A stretch of 64,000 nt of DNA, from contig OY998175.1 of NCBI GenBank assembly GCA_963921935.1, forward strand, positions 161,074,809 to 161,138,808. The letters are read 5' to 3'. This document shows, one piece after another, positions 32,541 to 41,675 of the stretch (positions are counted from its first letter, which is position 1; the number at the start of each line of letters is the position of its first letter). Under the pieces are notes generated by a model, which saw only the letters and a program-made list of their open reading frames with translations, made no database searches and was not told where the DNA came from. Position numbers and translations under genes: made by a program. This DNA is from Galeruca laticollis. Lineage: Eukaryota > Arthropoda > Insecta > Coleoptera > Chrysomelidae.

Positions 32541-34508
32541 TGTGACGTGCTTTCGTTCCTCAGAAGAATTACGGACGTCACTATGACTCCCGTGGCTTTA
32601 CTATCTACCAGATTTTCTCGGGCGCCAGATTTTTGGGATGGTTTACTCCACCGAACTCTCGGAAATGGTAGCGTCAAGAGTTACCAGGGTAGCAACAGAT
32701 GGAGGTTAAGTAATTCCAGGGGTCTGCTGTTTTTGACCTCGATGCCGTGCGAAGTGGGAAACAGGCTTTAATTGTTTACCACTATCGGAAAATGAAACTA
32801 CCTGTGCTTTATAAAATTTCACAATTTATTTCGGTTTCGAAAAAATTTGGGAAAAAGGAAAATAGAACGAACTTCTTAACTATATAATTAAAACAACTAA
32901 ATTTTGATGAAAGCCCTTCAGTATTTGCGATTTATATTAAATTACTGCCCAGACCAAAGCACTTTATTACAGAATAAATGTTTTACGCTTACAAGCCTAA
33001 CGTGCAAAGCTCTAATAGTTTTCGGCGATCGCCGGTGAAAATCAGCGAAAATTTACTAGCAGTACGGTGAGAATTACACAGAGAAAGCGTTATAAAGGCA
33101 CTAGCAGTGTTCTACGGGAGCGTTTCTTGGCATTTGTGTACGGTTTAAGATAGGAGAAACGGTAAATAATAGAGTTATCTCGGTTTTTATGCAGATATTT
33201 CTCCGGCCGTTGGTGCTAAAATCAATCGTGCAAAGATCAGTTAGTCGGCAGAATCCGAAAACCTCCCCCTGGCGAACCTGCTATGGCAGCGAACGCACGC
33301 GAGATTATTTCGTTTCACGCCTTGGAAAACCCTCGAAGATGTCCCTGCTATGGCAGCGAACACAGACGAGATTCCTCCAAGTTGCCTATTATCAAATATT
33401 TTAAAGTTACGCTACCAAGGCCTAGAATAGAACGGCGGTAATTAACAAATTTCCCTTGGTTTTGTGCGGATTTTACCCCGGCCGTTGGTGCTAAATCAAT
33501 CTCTCAAAGAACAGTTAGCCGGCAGAATCCGAAAACCTCCCCCTGGCGAACCTGCTATGGCAGCGAACGCACGCGAGATTATTTCGTTTCACGCCTTGGA
33601 AAACCCTCGAAGATGTCCCTGCTATGGCAGCGAACACAGACGAGATTCCTCCAAGTTGCCTATTATCAAATATTTTAAAGTTACGCTACCAAGGCCTATG
33701 GTACTAGATTCAACACACCCCCCGAAATAATTTGAGAGTCCCTCAAGAATTTACCTGCTTTGCAGCGAGAATGCTTGAAAGTTTCCCAACGTTATTTCCT
33801 TTCCCTTGTGTTGTATACCGGAATTGGGATTCCCGAAATATCTTGAAAATCCCCCAAGAATTTACCTGCTTTGCAGCGAGAATGCTTGGGAATTTTCCAA
33901 TTATATTTCTTTTCCCCTGAAGTTACAGCCAACAGTAAATTCTTACTTCGGAATCGTACACAAATACGCGGAAAATCACTCAAATTAAACAAGCAGTAAG
34001 CAAAATAAAAATCTATTAATACAATTACTAAATACGCTAGAAGCAAAATAAATCTCAACACCAGAAGAATGAAAAATAATTTCTAAATTCGCTTACCTCG
34101 CTGGCGAAAATCAGTCGGCGTTTTCGGTTACGGCGGAAAAGGTGGAACTGTCGGAGCAGGAGTCACAAGAGCACAAGAATCAGGAGTCAAAAAGAGAGCT
34201 ATTCCGTTCCGTTTGCCGGTTTTATACATTCTTTTTCGACCCCACTCAGGAGGTACCCTACTTAGCAATTTTAAGAACGGCGTCGACTGGCGTGCGCGAG
34301 CGATGCAGTAAGAAATACACATTAAATATATACCGGATGTATCACTATACATATTTAAAATTATTAGGAACAAATAAATTTACAGCTTTTGGTGAAAGAG
34401 GGGTGTATAAGCAAATAATGACGGAACTTAATAATAAAATGAGAAATAAAATAGGTACAGTTGAATGTCTGAACGAAAGAAGAAAAAAAAAATAGTAACA
34501 TCGTTACA
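32541..34508 (-). repeat. Gypsy LTR, left copy (3' LTR in element sense)
   Basis: 1968 bp, from TGTGACGTGC to CGTTACA on the + strand. Inside it a segment of about 165 bp around CCTCCCCCTGGCGAACCTGC is duplicated with a period of 274 bp (33261 and 33535), and GAATTTACCTGCTTTGCAGC is duplicated with a period of 111 bp near 33746. The several small frames here are repeated in the other LTR and show no protein homology. Confidence 0.95.
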
Positions 34509-34525
34509 TCCCCCTCTTTCTTCGG
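34509..34525 (-). other. Gypsy polypurine tract
   Basis: On the minus strand CCGAAGAAAGAGGGGGA lies directly before the LTR start TGTAACG. This is where plus-strand DNA synthesis is primed in LTR elements. Confidence 0.8.
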
Positions 34526-34668
34526 TAAAAAAAATTAATAAGTGAAAGTGAAGCTTTCATTATATATTTTTTTTCCAATCCTAACCTAAAACGAATATTT
34601 TTCACACAAGGCTAAACTTCTTTACCCAAGAAAACTTGCAGCGGAGTGGATTCCAAACCTCGCTGGCG

Positions 34669-35463
34669 TTACTGGAGTCTGGAACTCCTCATACTCAGAC
34701 TTGGATACGGGCGGGAAGAGCGTTGCCTCACTCCTCTACAGGTGGGGCGGTTCCGAAGCATCGAGTACCGCTGACGAACGCCGGTGATGTCTTCTGGAGT
34801 TTCCGGGGAACAGTCACATAGGTTGCATTGAATGCCAACATCTCGGCGGGATCGGGAAACTATGAGTGCTTGAGTTGCTACAGAGCGTCTTCCCGGCTCA
34901 GGTGAAGAACGGGACAGGGATCGGCAAGTAGCTCGGCTTACAGACGGTTGATTCCAGCGGGAACAACGTAAGGACGGCTTCATAACAGTAGTCCTAACTG
35001 TCGGCATCTTGCACAAACAATCTCGGGACATCTGACCAAAACGTCCGCAACGGGAGCAGAATAGGATGGCTTTTCTGCGAGTACAAGCGTCACGGCGGTG
35101 TCCGGGATATCCACATTTCCAACCTAGATCCCTCTCAATGGGCAAGTAAATGTCATCGCATGTTGGTTCGCTCGATAACTGGCATGTATAGCTGGACTTC
35201 TGACCGGTTCCTCGTCTAATTTCTTCCGGTATTTTGTCTAGTAACGAGGACGTACTGGGCGCTGCAGGAATCTCCGGGTCCATTTCGTTACACTCGGGCA
35301 CCGGGCTCACACCCTGCGTTACTTGGACTGACGGTCCGGCGGTCGTATCTAGATTGGCACTAGGTAGGTCCTCTGGCGGGGCCGATTCGGGCGGGAGGTC
35401 ATCTTCATCCAAACTCTCCATCCCAGATATGTCTAACACTTCAAATGAGGACTCGGAACCCAT
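34669..35463 (-). CDS. Gypsy accessory ORF4: Gag-like zinc-knuckle protein
   Basis: An open frame of 264 residues in the position where env would lie. The N-terminal 70 residues are acidic and Pro-rich. Residues 115..126 form WKCGYPGHRRDAC, a CCHC knuckle whose first Cys is Gly. Residues 136..151 read CSRCGRFGQMSRDCLC. The Gag of the same element ends with CWRCGETGHVRANC and CSRCRKEGVLTRDCSC, so both knuckles and their spacing match, including the unusual C-x2-C-x9-C-x-C second unit. The C-terminal end is Arg/Ser-rich with a further CNLCDC. No signal peptide or membrane segment is visible, so it is not an Env. Most likely a duplicated nucleocapsid-like, RNA-binding protein (inference). It ends 160 bases before the LTR. 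Confidence 0.75.
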   Translation of the reverse strand: MGSESSFEVLDISGMESLDEDDLPPESAPPEDLPSANLDTTAGPSVQVTQGVSPVPECNEMDPEIPAAPSTSSLLDKIPEEIRRGTGQKSSYTCQLSSEPTCDDIYLPIERDLGWKCGYPGHRRDACTRRKAILFCSRCGRFGQMSRDCLCKMPTVRTTVMKPSLRCSRWNQPSVSRATCRSLSRSSPEPGRRSVATQALIVSRSRRDVGIQCNLCDCSPETPEDITGVRQRYSMLRNRPTCRGVRQRSSRPYPSLSMRSSRLQ

Positions 35464-35704
35464 GGTGTATAGATTAAGAGGCCGAAAATCTATAAACGAA
35501 AAGACAGTTTAATTCTAGCCGGAACTGTATGCACGAACAAAGTTTCGGGTGCGGGAAGTGCTACACTTGACGTGAGTCTGACTGACACTAGGTTCAAACG
35601 GTTCTCCCCATAAAACAAAAGAAAATTCTTCAAAACATCCCTTAATTACAAAAAACTAAAAAAACAAAATCCTACACAGAACACGCGGACGCACTCACAC
35701 AGTG

Positions 35705-36490
35705 CTAGCGTTCGTTAACCGGCGGTAGGTATACCTTACGCAGAACCCCTTGGTCATCGAATAGGTACACCCTACACCAACGTCGCGGATCGGAATTTGC
35801 GGGCCGGAATGGACGGCTACGGTTGACCCATTCGGTCGGCCACGGATGGTCCTTGGCTTGTTGGAGGGCGAAGGAAATCAGCCGTTGTTGTTCCGTTGGA
35901 CCTGCTACCAACCGTGGTGGAACAGATGGGGCAGGAGGCGGCGGAAATAATGGGTCGAAGGCGTACTGGACATCGGACCGTTGGGTAATTTCTTCGCTGC
36001 ACTTGACCCATTCATAATCCTCTGCCGGCAGGACTATCTCTCTCCGGATAACGGTTTCCAGCGTGACCGTCTCCACGTACGTGCCGGCTTCCGGATAGGG
36101 GGGTGACGGCGGCGGTGTGTTGCCCGGGACATACGGCGCTACAGCCATCAGGTCTTCCATGGAGGAACGCTCGGTATCCGGTACCCATTCGAAACCGAAT
36201 TCAAAGTCCGACACGTCCTCCCAGGTCGGGACAAAATCTTCCGGGAACAGGGGCGTTTCCGGGAACGTCGAGGTAACAGGCGAGGGAGAAGCTGCGGGGC
36301 TGGTCACAGGGGAAGTTAGATCTATGATCTCTTCTTCCCGTTGCAGGTGTTCTCTTACTTCCGGGGTACATTCCCGTACCTGGGTATCTCGGCTTCTATC
36401 TGGCTGAGGTCGTTCGGCTCGGTCCGTTACTAGGTTTCGGAGAAGTGTGGGATCATTCCCAAGAGGCGGTACTTCATAGTTCGGTTTCAT
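35705..36490 (-). CDS. Gypsy accessory ORF3, Pro-rich with SUMO-interaction-like motif
   Basis: An open frame of 261 residues starting 11 bases after the pol stop. I do not recognise a domain. It is acidic and Pro/Ser-rich (residues 55..110), with REEEIIDLTSP at residues 51..61. I-I-D-L-T flanked by acidic residues is the classical hydrophobic SUMO-interaction motif. The C-terminal third is more ordered in character (PRRWCRVYLFDDQGVLRKVY). There is no signal peptide or transmembrane segment. A short donor-like GTGAGT lies at 35698..35693 and a T-rich acceptor near 35657, just after the stop, so splicing to ORF4 is possible but unproven. Confidence 0.7.
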   Translation of the reverse strand: MKPNYEVPPLGNDPTLLRNLVTDRAERPQPDRSRDTQVRECTPEVREHLQREEEIIDLTSPVTSPAASPSPVTSTFPETPLFPEDFVPTWEDVSDFEFGFEWVPDTERSSMEDLMAVAPYVPGNTPPPSPPYPEAGTYVETVTLETVIRREIVLPAEDYEWVKCSEEITQRSDVQYAFDPLFPPPPAPSVPPRLVAGPTEQQRLISFALQQAKDHPWPTEWVNRSRPFRPANSDPRRWCRVYLFDDQGVLRKVYLPPVNER

Positions 36491-36501
36491 TCTGAAAAGT
36501 A

Positions 36502-39500
36502 CTAATTACTAGCGTTTCCTGAAATCGGTTTCAAGTCTTTAATATGTATCCGATAATAACGCCTGCCTTGTGCATCTTTTAAATCGTACACCACGGGGGA
36601 TAGAACTTTCACTACTTTATACGGACCGGAATATTTCGGGGCAAGTTTCGCGGCCACATGGTCTGCGGCGGATGACAGGGTATGTTCTTTTTTCATTACC
36701 GAATCACCTACCGTACATCTCCAGTCCCGGCGGCGTAGATTGTAATATCGGCTTTGCGTCGTAAAGGCTCTAGACAGATTCAGTCGGACTAGCTCGAAAC
36801 ATTCTTGCAATTTGTTCAAGCTAAGTAAGTGCTGTTCAGAGACTTCATTTTCGGCATTTCCGGCATCATTGGGTGTTTCAGATTCTTCTTTCGCCTGATC
36901 TTGTTCCACTTCTCGGCGTAGCGTATTCGGGACGTCCAGATCTCTTCCGAAATTGAGAAAGGCGGGAGAAAAGCCGGTAGAGTCGTGCTTAGAGTTATTA
37001 ATCGCAAACTTCAGGTCGGATATTCTCAGATCCCAATCTCGGTGGTCTTGTTCACAATACTGAGCTATCATGGTCTTTAAAGTACGGTTGGCTCTTTCAA
37101 CAGGGTTAGCTTGTGGTGTATATGGCGGGGTGAATCGATGGCGTATTCCTAAGCCTCTCAACATTTCCTTAAAGAGCTTACTATCATATTGTGTCCCATT
37201 GTCTGATAATACGGTGCGAGGACATCCAAACGTGGTCAGAACTTCTTCGTAAAAAGCGTTACTTATCGCGCTAGCGGTCGCTTTTCTGATCGGTTTACAC
37301 TGTACCCATTTTGTGAAACGGTCCTGGAACACGACTATGTAGCAGTTTCCTTTTTTACTGCGCGGCAGCGGTCCGACAATATCGGTACTGACAGTTTCCC
37401 AGGGACGTCGATTTCGGGACGGTTGCATCTTCCCAGCTAACTGCTGTTGAGACGGTTTGTACTTTAAGCATTGCATACAGTCACGGACGTACCTGGTTAT
37501 GTCCCTAAACATTCCTGGCCAGTAGTACATCTTAGCAATCTTCGCTATTGTTTTTGCAATCCCTAAGTGTCCGGCGGTAGGGGCATCGTGATTTTCCTGT
37601 AAAACACGGGATCTTTGTGACTTCGTCACACACAGCTTCCACGGGTCAGACAGTTCAGGCTCACTCAGATCATTCAGGTCCCAAAAATGTCGGTACATTC
37701 GTCCTTCTTTGATGCGGTAATCAGGAAATTTACCTGGGTCTCTCAACACTTCCTCTTTCTTGTTCCGGTACCAGGAACATTCCTCTGGAATATCGGCTAT
37801 GCACACTTCCGCTGATTGCTCAGGGGTGTCCGGCAGCGGGTTCCTAGACAGTGCATCGGCTACTCGGTTCATGGTACCTCTTCGGTATTTGATCTCGAAA
37901 TCGTATTGTTGCAAAAATATACTCCAGCGGGCTAAACGACCAGATGGACTAGATATAGAATGCAGCCATCGTAAGGACTGGTGGTCAGTTACCACCGTGA
38001 AATGATAGCCTTCTAGATAGGGGCGCATCTTATCAATCCCCCACACTATGGCAAGGCATTCTTTTTCTGTCACTGAGTAGTTCTTTTCAGCTGGACTCAG
38101 GGTTCGGCTCGCGTAAGCTATCACATGTTCATTACCATCTATCTGTTGTGTCAGGGCCACCCCTAATCCATATTCGGAAGCATCGGTTTGCAGCGTAAAC
38201 GGTAGACTGAAATCTGGGCAACTTAAAACAGGCGCTTCAGACAAACAGGTCTTGATTCTGGCAAAAGCACATTCTTGTTCTTCGGTCCATTTCCAGCGGT
38301 GTGCCTTACGTAGTAACTTGGTTAATGGAGCTACTGTCTGAGAAAACGAGGGCACAAAACGGCGGTACCAAGAGGCTACTCCCAAAAATCTTCGTAGCTC
38401 ACGGACGTTTCGTGGAGCTGCAAACTTCGAAATACTCTCTACTTTTTCGGGATCGGTACTGATACCTTCTCCGGTAATGACATGACCTAAATATTTCATG
38501 GATGGTAAACAGAAATGGCATTTTTCTGGGTTTATTTTCAGCTTGGCGTCTCGTAGACGGCGGAAAACCTCACCTAGATTTTTCAGGTGTTCTTCGAACG
38601 TTTCTCCTAGTACAATAATGTCATCCAAATAGGCGAATGCATGCGGATCCAAATCAGGTCCGATAATTCGATCTACTAGCCGCTGAAAGGTGGCCGGCGC
38701 TGAATGTAGACCAAACGGCATAACTGTGAAATGGAAAAGTCCCCGCCCTGGCACGGTAAATGCAGTGATGGGTTTGCTTTCTGGAGCTAGAGGGACTTGC
38801 CAATATCCACTCTTCAGATCTAGACTGGAGATATACTTTGCGCGTCGCAATTTATCCAGAATAGCATTTATGAATGGAAGAGGGTATGCGTCCTTCCTTG
38901 TGACATCATTCACCTTCCGAAAGTCAATGCAGAAACGGTTTTTTCCATCCTTTTTCTTAACGATTACCACCGGAGAACTCCACGGACTGCCCGAGGGTTC
39001 TATCACCCTTTCCTTCAGCATCAGGTCCACTTCAGAGTTACAAATCTCTTGCATCTTTGGGTTCTGGGGGCGGTATCGTTGCTTGATCGGAGTTGAGTGC
39101 AGTAGGTGGATCTCGTGTTGTACTAGGTCTGTTGGCCCTTGAACTTCCTCAAATTTCGGTAATTCCATATCGAGGAATCTTCTCAACGTTTCCTCTTGTA
39201 TTCCTGTTAGGTTTCGGTCTTGTAACGGCGTTATAGCTTCTATAGGAGATTCTTCGGTAGGTAACTCCCTACTGTCATCAAACTCTCCTAAATCAGACCG
39301 GGTTAAGCCGGTAAATGTTCCAAGTTCCTGGCAGTTATCAGTATTGTTATCAGAGTTTACATCTTTGCAGATTCTTCTAACAGCGGATTCTCGAGGATAT
39401 TCTATACTAGATCTCCCTCTATCACCTTGGGATCTTTCCATGGCTGACTGGGAGATATCAGTCATTATCCTATCAGGTTTCACTCGAGAATATTCAGTAT

Positions 39501-40410
39501 CAGATCTCCCTCCATCACCTTCGGCTTCGGGTCCGTTCAAGACTGGCTGGGAGATATCAGTCAATATCCTATCAGTTTCTCCTAGAGGATATTCAGTATC
39601 AGATCTCCCTCCATCACCTTCGGCTTCGGGTCCGTTCAAGGCTGACTGGGAGATATTAGTCAATATCCTATCAGTTTCTCCTAGAGGATATTCAGTATCA
39701 GATCTCCCTCCATCACCTTCGGCTTCGGGTCCGTTCAAGGCTGACTGGGAGATATTAGTCAATATCCTATCAGTTTCTCCTAGAGGATATTCAGTATCAG
39801 ATCTCCCTCCATCACCTTCGGCTTTGGGTCCGTTCAAGGCTGACTGGGAGATATCAGTCAATATCCTATCAGTTTCTCCTAGAGGATATTCAGTATCAGT
39901 AAAGCTTACTCTAGCGGTATCTGTAACAGCACCATTTTCCCTCGCAGTATCATTATCAGTAAAAATGGAACTAGCGGTGTCAGTAACGGTCATTTCGCAT
40001 GACAACCCATGATTGTTCTCCCTTGGCGGTGGCATTACTAGGTCGATGATTCCTATGGGAGAGGACAGTGTATCTGGTTCTCGACAGTTTACTAGCTTTC
40101 CGTCCTGGTAGATCTTCCCTGTACCTAGTTCTAAGCAGAAATTATACTTCTTCAGTGTATCCAGACCAAGAACCATATCAGCGACCAAACCTGGAAAGTG
40201 TTCCAACGGTTCTTCCATGATGACGTCATTTACCGTAAGCTGCAGATCATAGATGTCTGTGATAGAAACCAAATTTCCATTTGCTAAACGTGCTCTTGTC
40301 GAATGACTTATCGTTCGCTTTTGTTGGGAAAATTGTTTCGCTACTGCATCACCCACATACGATCTGATAGCTCCCGTGTCCAGCAAGGCTTTGAACTTGA
40401 AGTTTTCCAT
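36502..40410 (-). CDS. Gypsy Pol: protease, RT, RNase H, integrase
   Basis: 1302 residues from the ATG. The frame is open further upstream through the end of gag, so translation probably enters by -1 frameshifting. Protease: LLDTGA at residues 9..14. Then an acidic spacer with 99-bp repeats (about residues 165..335). RT: FCIDFRKVND, LDLKSGYWQVPL, FGLHSAPATFQ and the catalytic YLDD at about 594..597. RNase H: LQTDASEYGLG near 743. Integrase: H-x-H / C-x2-C zinc part (HLGIAK .. CMQCLKYKP), then D near 1009 (STDIVGP), D near 1070 (LSDNGTQ) and E near 1105 (NPVERANRT). A GPY/F-like end (YSGPYKVVKVLSPVVYDL) follows. All catalytic residues are present. Full length for the family and apparently functional. 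Confidence 0.96.
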   Translation of the reverse strand: MENFKFKALLDTGAIRSYVGDAVAKQFSQQKRTISHSTRARLANGNLVSITDIYDLQLTVNDVIMEEPLEHFPGLVADMVLGLDTLKKYNFCLELGTGKIYQDGKLVNCREPDTLSSPIGIIDLVMPPPRENNHGLSCEMTVTDTASSIFTDNDTARENGAVTDTARVSFTDTEYPLGETDRILTDISQSALNGPKAEGDGGRSDTEYPLGETDRILTNISQSALNGPEAEGDGGRSDTEYPLGETDRILTNISQSALNGPEAEGDGGRSDTEYPLGETDRILTDISQPVLNGPEAEGDGGRSDTEYSRVKPDRIMTDISQSAMERSQGDRGRSSIEYPRESAVRRICKDVNSDNNTDNCQELGTFTGLTRSDLGEFDDSRELPTEESPIEAITPLQDRNLTGIQEETLRRFLDMELPKFEEVQGPTDLVQHEIHLLHSTPIKQRYRPQNPKMQEICNSEVDLMLKERVIEPSGSPWSSPVVIVKKKDGKNRFCIDFRKVNDVTRKDAYPLPFINAILDKLRRAKYISSLDLKSGYWQVPLAPESKPITAFTVPGRGLFHFTVMPFGLHSAPATFQRLVDRIIGPDLDPHAFAYLDDIIVLGETFEEHLKNLGEVFRRLRDAKLKINPEKCHFCLPSMKYLGHVITGEGISTDPEKVESISKFAAPRNVRELRRFLGVASWYRRFVPSFSQTVAPLTKLLRKAHRWKWTEEQECAFARIKTCLSEAPVLSCPDFSLPFTLQTDASEYGLGVALTQQIDGNEHVIAYASRTLSPAEKNYSVTEKECLAIVWGIDKMRPYLEGYHFTVVTDHQSLRWLHSISSPSGRLARWSIFLQQYDFEIKYRRGTMNRVADALSRNPLPDTPEQSAEVCIADIPEECSWYRNKKEEVLRDPGKFPDYRIKEGRMYRHFWDLNDLSEPELSDPWKLCVTKSQRSRVLQENHDAPTAGHLGIAKTIAKIAKMYYWPGMFRDITRYVRDCMQCLKYKPSQQQLAGKMQPSRNRRPWETVSTDIVGPLPRSKKGNCYIVVFQDRFTKWVQCKPIRKATASAISNAFYEEVLTTFGCPRTVLSDNGTQYDSKLFKEMLRGLGIRHRFTPPYTPQANPVERANRTLKTMIAQYCEQDHRDWDLRISDLKFAINNSKHDSTGFSPAFLNFGRDLDVPNTLRREVEQDQAKEESETPNDAGNAENEVSEQHLLSLNKLQECFELVRLNLSRAFTTQSRYYNLRRRDWRCTVGDSVMKKEHTLSSAADHVAAKLAPKYSGPYKVVKVLSPVVYDLKDAQGRRYYRIHIKDLKPISGNASN
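39415..39900 (-). repeat. 99-bp in-frame tandem repeats inside pol
   Basis: CAGATCTCCCTCC recurs at 39501, 39600, 39699 and 39798, exactly 99 bp apart, with partial units on both sides. On the minus strand each unit adds 33 residues (SDTEYPLGETDRIL..., then SALNGPEAEGDGGR). Units are nearly identical, pointing to recent expansion in the spacer between protease and RT. No known domain is encoded. Confidence 0.95.
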
Positions 40411-40517
40411 TTGGACGTCAATTTGGGGTCGCGGATCTGACGGTTCGGAAGTCGGATGTTCTTGAGAGGCTAAAAGATTAGGAAACTGTGACGGCCTCCC
40501 TTCGGGACAGTTTCGGT

Positions 40518-41675
40518 TTAGTTTTCCGGCTTCGAACAGGAACAGTCTCGGGTAAGGACTCCTTCCTTACGGCAGCGGGAACAGAATATTTTCAGCGGAT
40601 TTCTACAATTTGCTCGGACGTGGCCTGTCTCGCCACACCGCCAACACAGTGTACTGGAATTTCTCGGTATAGGTGTTCGACTAACTGGATCAACTGGGCG
40701 AGAGCTACTAGTACTAGTTATGGGTTCTCGGGGCGGACTGGAAGCTGCATTTGGATTCCGAGATGTATTAGCCGGCGGAAAACGTGGATTAGTTCCTCTT
40801 CGCCATCCGCTGGTGCTAGGAATATTTTGGAGTTCTTTTCGTAGCGACTCGAATTCCTTGACCTCTTGACAGAAAGTAGTAAAATCCTTAAAGTCCGTTT
40901 TACGGATCTGCTGTCTATATTCAGGTAGCAGATTACGATATAGCCAGGCTAATTGTTGTTCATCGGAGAGTTTCCCATGTCTACGCATCAAAGTTTGTAG
41001 ATCAGTGATGTATGCCGATGCCGCCTCATTCCTCCTTTGCAGACGCTTGCTAATTTCCGCCTCTAGGTCTACTTCATAATTAACCGGATAGAAGAAAATG
41101 CGAAAAGCTCTTTCAAAATCCTTCCAGTTTGTCCATCGGCTTCGGTTGTTGCGGAACCATAGTGCTGGTTCACCAGACAGGAACTCGGGTAACACCGGTA
41201 GTAACTTATCTTGCGGCACATTCTTAGCAGTGCAAATTTCTTCCAGTCGTTCCAGAAAATTTGCCGGATCATCGCGATCTCCAAAGGATACTTTCCAATC
41301 GTGCACATTCAACGGAGAAGTAACGGGAGTAGTAGTAGTAGTCATGGTTATTACGGAACTCGTGCCTCCAGTGGTTACTGCAGTACGGTCAAGCTCTGGA
41401 GCTACCGGACTACTTGGGTTTAACCCTTCGCCTCCAGCCGGAACGGAATTAGTACTCCTTTGTACAGCTGATAATTTTTTTAGAAAACTAGCTAGTCGTC
41501 GGCGCTTCTCTCTTACGGATCCAGTTGGAGACAGTTGTCGCTTGGTTAGCTCATCAGAGAGTTCTTCTTTCTTTAGAGAATATATCCAGCCCACAAGCGG
41601 CTTATCAGTGGTTTCCTGTGGGGATGTACGTTTATCGTTACTATCCGTGGAATCGCTGTATTCACTAGTTGACAT
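40518..41675 (-). CDS. Gypsy Gag with SAP-like and zinc-knuckle domains
   Basis: 385 residues, start at 41675 (MSTSEYSDST). Residues 31..66 (YSLKKEELSDELTKRQLSP followed by a basic stretch ending LASFL) have the helix-extended-helix pattern of a SAP DNA-binding motif. Residues about 150..290 are the capsid region (LSGEPALWFRNN, WKDFERAFRIFFYP, LQTLMRRHGKLSDE). The end holds two Cys knuckles (CWRCGETGHVRANC at 344..357, CSRCRKEGVLTRDCSC at 365..380). On the minus strand the stop TAA (40520..40518) is directly preceded by GGAAAAC (40527..40521), a known type of -1 slippery heptamer, and pol lies in the -1 frame. Confidence 0.93.
   Translation of the reverse strand: MSTSEYSDSTDSNDKRTSPQETTDKPLVGWIYSLKKEELSDELTKRQLSPTGSVREKRRRLASFLKKLSAVQRSTNSVPAGGEGLNPSSPVAPELDRTAVTTGGTSSVITMTTTTTPVTSPLNVHDWKVSFGDRDDPANFLERLEEICTAKNVPQDKLLPVLPEFLSGEPALWFRNNRSRWTNWKDFERAFRIFFYPVNYEVDLEAEISKRLQRRNEAASAYITDLQTLMRRHGKLSDEQQLAWLYRNLLPEYRQQIRKTDFKDFTTFCQEVKEFESLRKELQNIPSTSGWRRGTNPRFPPANTSRNPNAASSPPREPITSTSSSRPVDPVSRTPIPRNSSTLCWRCGETGHVRANCRNPLKIFCSRCRKEGVLTRDCSCSKPEN
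40521..40527 (-). promoter_or_regulatory. Candidate -1 ribosomal frameshift site between gag and pol
   Basis: GGAAAAC on the minus strand reads G-GAA-AAC in the gag frame and abuts the gag stop. The pol frame is -1 relative to gag and is open from here to the pol ATG (KLNRNCPEG...). G-GAA-AAC is used as a slippery site in a lentivirus. No downstream pseudoknot was tested. Confidence 0.55.

Noticed and set aside
33189..34495. Several 60-120 residue frames in the Gypsy LTR (and copies at 43612..44918)
   Set aside because: They occur identically in both LTRs, follow internal duplications and show no protein features.
34669..36490. Gypsy ORF3 and ORF4 as an envelope gene
   Set aside because: No signal peptide, no transmembrane segment, no furin-like site. 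ORF4 has zinc knuckles instead.
39344..40012. A 222-residue frame on the + strand
   Set aside because: It is the antisense of the 99-bp repeats in pol. Its repeat pattern follows the minus-strand gene and has no similarity of its own.
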